Assembly (NCBI GenBank): GCA_964483175.1
Contig: CAZAAT010000034.1
Location: 1-24,063, forward strand
Source: JAAYHC01 sp964483175
GTDB taxonomy: Bacteria; Bacillota; UBA5301
DNA length: 24,063 nt
Direction: 5' to 3'
This document shows positions 14,120-20,330 of this stretch, one piece after another; positions within the stretch are counted from its first letter, which is position 1, and each line of letters starts with the position of its first letter. Made by a program: the position numbers and the translations under genes. The notes beneath the pieces were generated by a model. It ran no database searches and was not told where the DNA came from. It worked only from the letters and a program-made list of their open reading frames with translations.

Positions 14120-15061
14120 TCAACCCGGCGTTATGTTGACAAACTCTGCCGACCTAGCTAGAGCACGGAGTTGATCCATCCGGTGGGCAACTTCGGGGGT
14201 GGGGCGTTCCAAGAGGTGCGCAAATGGGATTGTTGGCAATTGTGCTAGCCGGTGTTGATAATTGCCGAGCGTAAAATCGGTGGGCTCGACGGTTTCCAGC
14301 TCATCCCAGGTCACCGGCATAGAGATTGTTCCTTCTGGGGTTGGGCGTAGAGAAAAAGGGGCCACAATTGTCTGTCCTTGTAGATTTTGCAGGTGGTCTA
14401 CATAGACCTTTGCATTGCGGTTCTTGACCAATCTTTCTGTGGTAATCAGCGCCGGGTTTAGATTAAGCATAATTTTACCGATGAAGCCGGTAAAATCGAC
14501 TGAATCCTGGTAGCTCCATCCGGCTGGGAGCGGAAGATAGATATGAATCCCGGTGGCGCCGGATAATTTTGGGTAACCGATTAATGATAGCTGATCTAGG
14601 ACTTGTTTAACAAGTAAGGCTGCTTGTCGTGCTTCGGCAAAACCGGCCGGTAGCGTAGGGTCTAGATCGATCACCGTCCAATCCGGCTGATCCGGAGTGG
14701 GAGCCTGCGAATGCCAGGGATTGAGTTCGATCGCCGCTAGATTGGCTACCCACAACAAGGTGGGCAGATCATTGATCAACAGATAATTGATTACTTTTTC
14801 ATTGTCTGCCGAGTAGACCGGGTAGGTTTCGATCCAATCAGGAGTACCCCGAGGCCGATCTTTCTGGTAAAAGTACTTACCGCTAATTCCATCGGGATAG
14901 CGTACCAGCGAGATTGGACGATTTTCGAGATAGGGGAGAAGATAGGGGGCGAGCAAAGCGTAGTATTCGATAAACTGAGCCTTGGTGTATTGGGGCCAAA
15001 GTCTTTTGGTCAGGTTTGATAACCTTATACTTCGCCCGGAGACGTTAACGCGTCTATTCAT
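14120..15061 (-). CDS. ligD: LigD polymerase/primase domain protein (non-homologous end joining)
   Basis: A 313-residue stand-alone polymerase domain of the bacterial end-joining system, of the archaeo-eukaryotic primase fold. It fills gaps and adds nucleotides, preferring ribonucleotides, at broken ends held by Ku. Motifs: LTKRLWP and FIEYY near the N-terminus, the metal-binding DxD in VIDLDPT, the nucleotide-binding SGATGIHIYLP with its histidine, and APFSLRPTPEGTISMPVTWDE near the C-terminus. I chose ATG 15061, giving MNRRVNVSGRSIRL; an in-frame ATG at 15103 lies deeper inside the ligase gene. The gene overlaps the ligase by 8 bases. In many bacteria polymerase, phosphoesterase and ligase are fused; here polymerase and ligase are separate and no phosphoesterase domain is visible. 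Confidence 0.93.
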   Translation of the reverse strand: MNRRVNVSGRSIRLSNLTKRLWPQYTKAQFIEYYALLAPYLLPYLENRPISLVRYPDGISGKYFYQKDRPRGTPDWIETYPVYSADNEKVINYLLINDLPTLLWVANLAAIELNPWHSQAPTPDQPDWTVIDLDPTLPAGFAEARQAALLVKQVLDQLSLIGYPKLSGATGIHIYLPLPAGWSYQDSVDFTGFIGKIMLNLNPALITTERLVKNRNAKVYVDHLQNLQGQTIVAPFSLRPTPEGTISMPVTWDELETVEPTDFTLGNYQHRLAQLPTIPFAHLLERPTPEVAHRMDQLRALARSAEFVNITPG

Positions 15062-15983
15062 CTTGTACCAGCCCCCGATATGTTGGATGGCGGAGGAGGC
15101 CATCTTTGGTAAACTCCAGGTACTCTATCCTGCATTTAAAGACAGGTTTGACCCACCAGGTTTCCGCTTCAGCAGCAGGTACAGCGACCGCCGGCGTAGC
15201 TCTTAGATTGTTAACCAGTAATTGCAGCAGCTTTGTCGCTTCTTGATGGCCAAATCCGGTACCCGCTCGTCCGATATAAGTCAGCCGGCCGTCAGGAGAT
15301 TCCTTGGCTAACACCAAAGCATCAATCCTGGTGGCACGGGCAGCAGCGGTAAACCCGATAATAGTGGCCACTAATTGTTGGCGGTTTTTGATTTTAAGCC
15401 AAAACTCGCTGCGTTTACCGGGTAAATATGGGCTGCCTTTGTCCTTGGCCATCACTCCCTCAAATCCTTGGCCAAAAACGATCGTGGCATAGGCTTTACC
15501 AAGACTCTCTACAGATCTGGAGATAACCCAAGGTTGCTTCTCTTCTAAGCTGGCTAAAAGCAGCTCTTTACGCTGGGAGAGCGGGAGATGAAATAGCTCT
15601 TGATTATTGCGATACAGCAGGTCAAAGACCATATAGGTTATGGGGAACTGGCGGGAATAGCTGATGATGGTGTGGGGTGAGTTTGCGCGGATTCGCCGCT
15701 GAATTAGGGAAAAATCTGGTTTGAACTGGGAGTCGAGCACGACCAACTCACCATCAAAGATAGTGCCGGTGTGGCAATTTTTGGGCAGAGCATGCAATTC
15801 AGGGAATTTGTCTGTAATGTCGTTGAAATTACGCGATTGTAAAGTTAGTTTTCCGGCGGGGTTGATTAAGGCGAGACATCTGATGCCATCCCATTTTATT
15901 TCAAAGAGGTGGTTTGCGGAGTCAAATGGTTGGCCGACCGAACTGGCTAACATCGGGGCGAGACGCTCAGGAAATGGCTTCAC
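15054..15983 (-). CDS. ligD: ATP-dependent DNA ligase (LigD ligase domain, non-homologous end joining)
   Basis: A 309-residue ATP-dependent ligase that seals double-strand breaks in the Ku pathway. The nucleotidyltransferase core carries motif I EIKWDGIR with the adenylated lysine K30, motif III (FDLLYRN), motif IV FEGVMAK and motif V WLKIKN. The OB-fold follows (about 205-305), with YIGRAGTGF and VEYLEFT-like IEYLEFTKDGLLRHP. The start overlaps the Ku stop in an ATGA junction and the end overlaps the polymerase gene by 8 bases, so the three genes form one operon. The N-terminal phosphoesterase and polymerase domains of a full LigD are absent from this polypeptide. Confidence 0.95.
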   Translation of the reverse strand: MKPFPERLAPMLASSVGQPFDSANHLFEIKWDGIRCLALINPAGKLTLQSRNFNDITDKFPELHALPKNCHTGTIFDGELVVLDSQFKPDFSLIQRRIRANSPHTIISYSRQFPITYMVFDLLYRNNQELFHLPLSQRKELLLASLEEKQPWVISRSVESLGKAYATIVFGQGFEGVMAKDKGSPYLPGKRSEFWLKIKNRQQLVATIIGFTAAARATRIDALVLAKESPDGRLTYIGRAGTGFGHQEATKLLQLLVNNLRATPAVAVPAAEAETWWVKPVFKCRIEYLEFTKDGLLRHPTYRGLVQDE

Positions 15984-16774
15984 CGGATCACCAGTTCTTT
16001 CTGTTCTTCGGTAGCCTTGATACTTTCTTCTAGAGCCTTAAGCAAATCGATGACCTCAGCTTGACCCTCTGGTTGCGGAATGGTAACGGCTTCGCCTTCA
16101 ATTTTACTGCTGACAAGCTGTAGCAGTGCCTCACGATAATTGTCGGTATATTTCTCCGGTTGAAAATGTGTGGAGAGGTTTTGAATCAAAGTGACCGCCA
16201 TTTTTAATTCATGTTCATGAATGGTCGGCGTGAATTGTAGATCAGGCACGGTGCTTATTTCCTTAACCTCATCAGGATAAAACATGGTTTCCATAATCAA
16301 GGCTTGACCTTGCTGAACGCGCAAACAGGCCAGGGCCTCCTTTTTGCGTAAGATAACCTTAGCTATAGCGATTTTCTCAGTTTCCACCATTGCCTGGCGC
16401 AGAAGGGCATACGGCTTTTGCCCTCCTTCTGACGGGGCTAGGTAATAACTTTTGGAAAAGAAGACCGGATCGATTTCGTTTAAATTCACAAAATCAAGGA
16501 TCTCGATGGTCTTGGCAGTTGCTAGCGGAATCTTGGCAAAATCATCTTCGGTGAGAATTACATATCGACCCGGTTCATACTGGTAGCCCGAGACTATTTC
16601 GTCTTGTTTGACTTCACCTCCGCAAACGGGGCAGACCTTTGCGTATTTGATCGGAGTATTACATTGTTTATGGAGATAATTGAATTTAAGGCTCTTTTCT
16701 TGGGTAGCGGTATACAGTTTAATCGGTATATGAACTAGACCGAAGCTAATAGCTCCCCTCCAGATCGTGCGCAC
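15980..16774 (-). CDS. ku: Ku protein, non-homologous end joining
   Basis: A 264-residue bacterial Ku, a homodimeric ring that binds DNA ends and recruits LigD. The N-terminus VRTIWRGAISFGLVHIPIKLY is the family hallmark. A zinc-ribbon-like set of cysteines follows (CNTPIKYAKVCPVCGGEV). The core includes PYALLRQAMVETEKIAIAKVILRKKE and HEHELKMAVTLI, and a short C-terminal tail rich in E and K interacts with LigD in relatives. I chose GTG 16774 because AGAGGTG is suitably placed upstream and the family starts here; an in-frame ATG at 16849 would add 25 unconserved residues. It is the first gene of the minus-strand repair operon. In Bacillus the homologous system repairs breaks in germinating spores. 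Confidence 0.95.
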   Translation of the reverse strand: MRTIWRGAISFGLVHIPIKLYTATQEKSLKFNYLHKQCNTPIKYAKVCPVCGGEVKQDEIVSGYQYEPGRYVILTEDDFAKIPLATAKTIEILDFVNLNEIDPVFFSKSYYLAPSEGGQKPYALLRQAMVETEKIAIAKVILRKKEALACLRVQQGQALIMETMFYPDEVKEISTVPDLQFTPTIHEHELKMAVTLIQNLSTHFQPEKYTDNYREALLQLVSSKIEGEAVTIPQPEGQAEVIDLLKALEESIKATEEQKELVIR

Positions 16775-16953
16775 GCTGATTTCACCTCTTGATAAATATT
16801 TTGATACCCTCTTGTAGAAAATAACCTTGACACAAGGTACTGCTATCACTTCACAGTCCTGGGAAATGATGCCTTATTTTACCACCTGAGCAAGGGACAA
16901 TTCCTCGGGGAATATACATTAAGTAAAAATAATTAACATCGGGGTGACGAAAG

Positions 16954-17460
16954 TTGTTAGAACGGGAGACAATTTTAACACCCGCTGGTTTTAATCGGTT
17001 AAAGTCGGAACTGAATACATTAAAGATCACCAAAAGAAAGGAAGTCACCGATAAAATCCGTGAAGCTTTAGAATTTGGCGATCCGTGGGGCAACCCCGAA
17101 TACGAAATGGCCAAACAGGAACAGGCCTTTGTAGAAGGTCGCATTAAATCTTTGGAATCTCTGCTTGAAAATGCTAAGGTTGTCAAACAAGCCAAGCAGG
17201 CAGACACGATACAGCTCGGTTCAAAAGTAACCGTATTTGACCTAGAAGCCGGCGATGAGTATATTTATATTATCGTAGGTAGTGGCGAAGCGGACCCAAT
17301 AAATAATAAGATTTCGTATAAGTCACCTGTGGCCCAGGCTCTTCTGGGGCATCGGGCCGGGGATGTGGTCGAAGCCGAATGTCCGATCGGGGTAGTGAGC
17401 TTAAAAGTTCTCGAAGTTTCCGCCGCCGAAAGTGAACTAGTAAATGAAGAAGTGTCTTGA
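16954..17460 (+). CDS. greA: GreA-family transcript factor with altered tip loop
   Basis: A 168-residue protein with both GreA domains: an N-terminal coiled coil (about 1-80) that inserts into the RNA polymerase secondary channel, and a C-terminal FKBP-like domain (IQLGSKVTVFDLEAGDEYIY to SPVAQALLGHRAGDVV). GreA stimulates RNA cleavage by backtracked polymerase through two acidic residues in the loop GDLxENxEY. Here the loop reads GDPWGNPEY: the first acid is kept (D43) but the second is glycine (G46), and two prolines are added. This may abolish or alter cleavage, making it a GreA paralog or a Gfh-like regulator. The TTG start has GGGGTGA about 6 bases upstream. A perfect sigma-A promoter for the tRNA genes overlaps its stop codon. 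Confidence 0.85.
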   Translation: MLERETILTPAGFNRLKSELNTLKITKRKEVTDKIREALEFGDPWGNPEYEMAKQEQAFVEGRIKSLESLLENAKVVKQAKQADTIQLGSKVTVFDLEAGDEYIYIIVGSGEADPINNKISYKSPVAQALLGHRAGDVVEAECPIGVVSLKVLEVSAAESELVNEEVS

Positions 17461-17485
17461 CACCGCGAAGATGACTTGTTATAAT
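17457..17485 (+). promoter_or_regulatory. Consensus sigma-A promoter for tRNA-Val(TAC)
   Basis: TTGACA (17457-17462) and TATAAT (17480-17485), exact consensus hexamers, are separated by 17 bases. The -35 box contains the TGA stop codon of the GreA-family gene. Transcription would start about 15 bases before the tRNA. Confidence 0.92.
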
Positions 17486-17507
17486 AACTCTTGTCCTTAG
17501 GATGTGT

Positions 17508-17583
17508 GGGCGAATAGCTCAGCTGGGAGAGCACCTGCCTTACAAGCAGGGGGTCACAGGTTCGAGCCCTGTTTCGCCCACCA
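17508..17583 (+). tRNA. tRNA-Val (anticodon TAC)
   Basis: A 76-base cloverleaf with encoded CCA. The acceptor stem GGGCGAA pairs with TTCGCCC. The anticodon stem CCTGC/GCAGG encloses loop CTTACAA, with anticodon TAC reading GTA and other Val codons by wobble. The T-arm AGGTTCGAGCCCT is normal. It has its own promoter upstream and a terminator directly downstream. Confidence 0.95.
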
Positions 17584-17588
17584 TAAAT

Positions 17589-17613
17589 ACCCCGTATACT
17601 TTAGGGGTTTTTT
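17589..17613 (+). terminator. Terminator after tRNA-Val(TAC)
   Basis: ACCCC (17589-17593) pairs with GGGGT (17604-17608) around a 10-base loop and is followed by six Ts. The stem is short, but the T tract is good and the location fits. Confidence 0.75.
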
Positions 17614-17671
17614 AATGCCCGACGTATTCGGCACTTAAAATGAACCAGCACATACAATGATAGAAAATCGG

Positions 17672-17701
17672 TTGACAATGACCAGTTAGATGTGCTAAGA
17701 T
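17672..17701 (+). promoter_or_regulatory. Sigma-A promoter for tRNA-Asp, tRNA-Phe, tRNA-Gly
   Basis: TTGACA (17672-17677) and TAAGAT (17696-17701) are 18 bases apart. They lie 46 bases before tRNA-Asp and after the preceding terminator. Confidence 0.8.
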
Positions 17702-17746
17702 ACATTTTGCCGGATGCGGGTAGCACGGCTTGATAAAGCAAAATAT

Positions 17747-17823
17747 GGCCCCGTAGTTCAGTTGGTTAGAACGCCTGCCTGTCACGCAGGAGGTCGACGG
17801 TTCGAGTCCGTTCGGGGTCGCCA
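17747..17823 (+). tRNA. tRNA-Asp (anticodon GTC)
   Basis: A 77-base cloverleaf with encoded CCA. The acceptor stem GGCCCCG pairs with CGGGGTC and has one G-U pair at position 2. The anticodon stem CCTGC/GCAGG holds loop CTGTCAC, with anticodon GTC. The discriminator base is G, as expected for aspartate. Confidence 0.94.
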
Positions 17824-17824
17824 T

Positions 17825-17900
<76 letters not shown>

Positions 17901-17905
17901 TCCGA

Positions 17906-17980
17906 GCGGAAGTAGTTCAGTGGTAGAACACCACCTTGCCAAGGTGGGGGTCGCGGGTTCAAGTCCCGTCTTCCGCTCCA
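17906..17980 (+). tRNA. tRNA-Gly (anticodon GCC)
   Basis: A 75-base cloverleaf with encoded CCA. The acceptor stem GCGGAAG pairs with CTTCCGC. The anticodon stem CCACC/GGTGG encloses TTGCCAA, with anticodon GCC. The discriminator is T. It is separated from tRNA-Phe by 5 bases and shares its transcript. Confidence 0.95.
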
Positions 17981-18009
17981 TTTTATATCTTTCTTTTTTG
18001 GAGAGATAA

Positions 18010-18018
18010 TGCTATAAT
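18010..18018 (+). promoter_or_regulatory. Extended -10 promoter for tRNA-Cys and tRNA-Leu
   Basis: TGC directly followed by TATAAT (18013-18018) forms an extended -10 element 11 bases before tRNA-Cys. No good -35 hexamer is seen at the right distance. It may add to read-through from the upstream tRNA transcript. Confidence 0.6.
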
Positions 18019-18029
18019 GCATCTGTAAA

Positions 18030-18104
<75 letters not shown>

Positions 18105-18111
18105 TTTATTT

Positions 18112-18200
18112 GCCGGAGTGGCGGAATTGGCAGACGCAAGGGACTTAAAATCCCTCGCTCGTTCTCGAGTGTACCGGTTCAAGTCCGGTCTCCGGCACCA
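18112..18200 (+). tRNA. tRNA-Leu (anticodon TAA)
   Basis: An 89-base class II tRNA with encoded CCA and a long variable arm (CTCG, TTCT, CGAG). The acceptor stem GCCGGAG pairs with CTCCGGC. The anticodon stem AGGGA/TCCCT encloses CTTAAAA, with anticodon TAA. It lies 7 bases after tRNA-Cys. Confidence 0.95.
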
Positions 18201-18208
18201 TGATTTTC

Positions 18209-18234
18209 ACGATAGCAATGGCTATCGTTTTTTT
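18209..18234 (+). terminator. Terminator after the plus-strand tRNA cluster
   Basis: ACGATAGC (18209-18216) pairs with GCTATCGT (18221-18228) around a 4-base loop and is followed by a run of seven Ts. It is a strong intrinsic terminator 9 bases after tRNA-Leu. Confidence 0.92.
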
Positions 18235-18253
18235 GTGCGCTTAAATAGTGGAA

Positions 18254-18285
18254 TAAAAAAAGAAACCACTTTTTAGCAGTGGTTT
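18254..18285 (-). terminator. Terminator of tRNA-Val(GAC), minus strand
   Basis: AAACCACT (18263-18270) pairs with AGTGGTTT (18278-18285). On the minus strand the hairpin is followed by CT and a run of six more Ts (18260-18255). It faces the plus-strand terminator of the tRNA cluster. Confidence 0.85.
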
Positions 18286-18299
18286 TGTTTGTCATTATA

Positions 18300-18376
<77 letters not shown>

Positions 18377-18390
18377 GATCAACAAATAGT

Positions 18391-18418
18391 ATTATAACAA
18401 ATCAAACATAAAAGTCAA
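18391..18418 (-). promoter_or_regulatory. Sigma-A promoter for tRNA-Val(GAC)
   Basis: On the minus strand TTGACT (18418-18413) and TATAAT (18396-18391) are 16 bases apart. A TG one base before the -10 box gives an extended -10. It lies 14 bases upstream of the tRNA. Confidence 0.88.
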
Positions 18419-18456
18419 CTACTAACTTTCTTCCGTGGTCTTGGCAATCCTCCGCT

Positions 18457-18485
18457 GCATTTACTCCTCTTGCGGCACATATAAT
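18457..18485 (+). promoter_or_regulatory. Candidate sigma-E (mother-cell) promoter for ytxC
   Basis: GCATTTA (18457-18463) and CATATAAT (18478-18485) are 14 bases apart. The -10 matches the sigma-E pattern CATAYAHT fully and the -35 matches five of seven positions. TATAAT inside it could also serve sigma-A, but no sigma-A -35 box is present at 16-18 bases. It is 24 bases before the ytxC start. Confidence 0.45.
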
Positions 18486-18509
18486 AACCGCGGAAGGGAG
18501 TGATCGAGC

Positions 18510-19412
18510 ATGAGTGATGCAGTATCCATTGGTGCCTCCACTGCAATAGCAACTGTACGAGACCGGCTCTCTGAAGAGCTTTCTTCTTTACAGGGTGAAG
18601 GTTTGCGGGTATCTCTTGAAGAGAGAGATTTTGGCCCGATAACATATATTGGCTGTAATCTCACTGATGAAAGCAATTCGCGAAATGCGAAGGCGATATT
18701 CAGGTATTATATCGCCAAAATATTGGCGGAGGTTATTGCACACGATCTTCCGATGTCGGAGATTCCACGGATAATCAGGGTAAACTATGCCCATTTCTCC
18801 GAAGCGGAGAAGACTGAGATCATTAACCGAGCTATAAATTTGTATAAATCAGAGCTTTTTCAGGGCAATATCTATAAAACTGTCAAGCGGAAAAATCAAA
18901 TAATCACCTCATTATTGGAATATCTTAACCTCAACAACGAAGTCGTGCTTGAAGGGTTCTTGCGGTTCCGCCTGAAAGAATTCTGTGATGAGCTGTCAAC
19001 CTTTGTTGATCGGGCCGTCGACAGTTACATGGTAGATCGCGAATACGATGAATTCGTTGCCTTGTTAAGGTACTTTGTCGAGATTCAAGAACCAAAGATG
19101 CAGCTGGTTCATGTGGTAATCAGAAGCAATGGACTGTACCGAATTCTTGATGAGCGTAACGAGGTAGTAGAAACCGAGTATCTCGAAGGATTTGTAGTCG
19201 ATCTGGTGCAAAATCAGGTTGATTATGAAGATCTCTTGCTTAGCGCCCTGATTACCCTGGCACCGCGCGAGATCATCATCCATTTAGATCCGGATTGTAA
19301 AGTGGCCAAAACAGTTTCCCGGGTTTTTGAAGGGCAAACCGGTTATTGCCCGGATCGGTCGGCCGGGTGCCCATTATGCAGTTATAACGGGATTCTTCCC
19401 AAGAAAGAGTAA
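18510..19412 (+). CDS. ytxC: YtxC-like sporulation protein
   Basis: A 300-residue protein of the YtxC family, found in spore formers and often next to thrS, as in Bacillus subtilis. Its biochemical role is unknown. Recognisable parts are FRYYIAKILAEVI (about 69-81), the central LRFRLKEFCDELSTFVDRAVDSYMVDREYDEFVALLRYFVEIQEPK (about 155-200), and a C-terminal half with LVQNQVDYEDLLLSALITLAPREIIIH. A cysteine cluster near the end (CPDRSAGCPLC) could bind metal. GAAGGGAG lies about 9 bases before the ATG. There are no membrane segments or signal peptide. The genomic link to thrS, with one gene in between, supports the family call. Confidence 0.85.
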   Translation: MSDAVSIGASTAIATVRDRLSEELSSLQGEGLRVSLEERDFGPITYIGCNLTDESNSRNAKAIFRYYIAKILAEVIAHDLPMSEIPRIIRVNYAHFSEAEKTEIINRAINLYKSELFQGNIYKTVKRKNQIITSLLEYLNLNNEVVLEGFLRFRLKEFCDELSTFVDRAVDSYMVDREYDEFVALLRYFVEIQEPKMQLVHVVIRSNGLYRILDERNEVVETEYLEGFVVDLVQNQVDYEDLLLSALITLAPREIIIHLDPDCKVAKTVSRVFEGQTGYCPDRSAGCPLCSYNGILPKKE

Positions 19413-19440
19413 CTAATAAAGATACCTGTCTGGCGACTGA

Positions 19441-19449
19441 TGGTATAAT
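19441..19449 (+). promoter_or_regulatory. Extended -10 promoter directly before the DUF445 gene
   Basis: TGG followed by TATAAT (19444-19449) ends 6 bases before the ATG at 19456. Transcription from it would begin at or beside the start codon. No convincing -35 box is seen. Confidence 0.5.
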
Positions 19450-19455
19450 AACGAT

Positions 19456-20034
19456 ATGGAAACTTTTATCATCATGCCGCTGATAGGTGCCTTGATCGGA
19501 TGGCTGACCAACTACATCGCGATAAAATCTCTATTCCGGCCGAGAACTCCGCGTAAGATATTATTTATGCGGTTGCATGGACTTCTGCCCAAAAGACAGG
19601 CCGAGTTGGCGATAAGCATCGGTAGAATTATTGAACAGGAGCTTGTTACTACCGATGCTTTGAGCCAAAGGCTAAGGGCGGAGGCGGTCAAAGAGCGTAT
19701 CGTTGACGAGATAACCTATCAATTTGGATTGGTAATTGAGGACAAAGTACCGCGAGTCCTACAACAATTGAGTTACGATCTGCTGATTCCAGCAATTCGC
19801 CGAGAGATTAAACAGAATCTGGACGGCTGGCTCGAACGTGCTGAGGTGTTAATCAAAGATGAAGCCAGAGTCGGCGAGATGGTCACCGAGCGGATCAGTG
19901 GATTTGACCTTACTCGGCTGGAACGCCTGGTTCTAGAGATTGCCGGCAAAGAATTGCGGCACATTGAATTGTTGGGCGGTGTTTTAGGTGGTCTTATCGG
20001 GCTGATCCAAGCTGTGATAGTATATTTTATTTGA
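19456..20034 (+). CDS. DUF445 family membrane protein (short form)
   Basis: A 192-residue protein of the DUF445 family, function unknown. The N-terminal segment MPLIGALIGWLTNYIAIKSLF (about 7-27) and the C-terminal segment GGVLGGLIGLIQAVIVYFI (about 174-192) are the two conserved hydrophobic stretches of the family, probably membrane-inserted. The middle is a helical soluble part of about 145 residues. It is about half the length of the YheB-type proteins (roughly 375 residues), matching a short clostridial form with the ends kept. No ribosome binding site precedes the ATG, and an extended -10 box sits 6 bases upstream, so the mRNA may be leaderless. The TGA stop is part of the thrS -35 box. 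Confidence 0.8.
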   Translation: METFIIMPLIGALIGWLTNYIAIKSLFRPRTPRKILFMRLHGLLPKRQAELAISIGRIIEQELVTTDALSQRLRAEAVKERIVDEITYQFGLVIEDKVPRVLQQLSYDLLIPAIRREIKQNLDGWLERAEVLIKDEARVGEMVTERISGFDLTRLERLVLEIAGKELRHIELLGGVLGGLIGLIQAVIVYFI

Positions 20035-20059
20035 CAGCAGCCGGTCCATTGCCTATAAT
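20031..20059 (+). promoter_or_regulatory. Consensus sigma-A promoter for thrS
   Basis: TTGACA (20031-20036) and TATAAT (20054-20059), both exact consensus, are 17 bases apart. The -35 box contains the TGA stop of the DUF445 gene. The expected start of transcription is near 20066, just before the T-box leader. Confidence 0.92.
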
Positions 20060-20065
20060 TATTGC

Positions 20066-20307
20066 TAAATATGGCAGGCGATGAGCGGGACGAGTAACCG
20101 GCAGCTATCCAGAGAGGTGGGTCAAGGCTGCAAACCCACACCAGTCGGCGAAGACCACCCGTGAGCAGTGTTCGAACGGGATGACTTATTAAGGACACCG
20201 GGTTAGCCCGATACAGCTTTTATTAATGAGCGGGTAGGATTTTTCTTACCAAGCAGGGTGGAACCGCGGATTTTTCCGTCCCTTATCTGGGGCGGATTTA
20301 TTTTTTT
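20066..20307 (+). promoter_or_regulatory. T-box riboswitch (threonine, specifier ACC)
   Basis: A leader RNA that senses uncharged tRNA-Thr and controls read-through into thrS. The T-box sequence AGGGTGGAACCGCGG is at 20255-20269. In Stem I, GCGGG pairs with CCCGT and CCGGC pairs with GTCGG. They flank an internal loop whose 3' side reads CGAAGACCA; the specifier codon is ACC at 20154-20156 (Thr), followed by the usual purine. Stem I also holds the AGAGAGGTGGG region. The leader ends with the terminator at 20276-20307. Confidence 0.93.
20276..20307 (+). terminator. T-box terminator of thrS
   Basis: CCGTCCC (20276-20282) pairs with GGGGCGG (20289-20295) with one T-G pair and a 6-base loop. It is followed by ATTTA and seven Ts. 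It is the default stop of the T-box leader when tRNA-Thr is charged. Confidence 0.88.
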
Positions 20308-20330
20308 CTAGACTAGAAAGGATGTGCGTG

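Noticed and set aside
15054..15206. A 74-residue plus-strand frame at the polymerase-ligase junction (14982-15206)
   Set aside because: It is antisense to both overlapping, well-supported genes and shows no motif.
16850..16953. Promoters for ku (minus) and the GreA-family gene (plus) in their shared upstream region
   Set aside because: TATACA at 16913-16918 is the only -10-like box, and no -35 box is at a proper distance on either strand; nothing reliable could be called.
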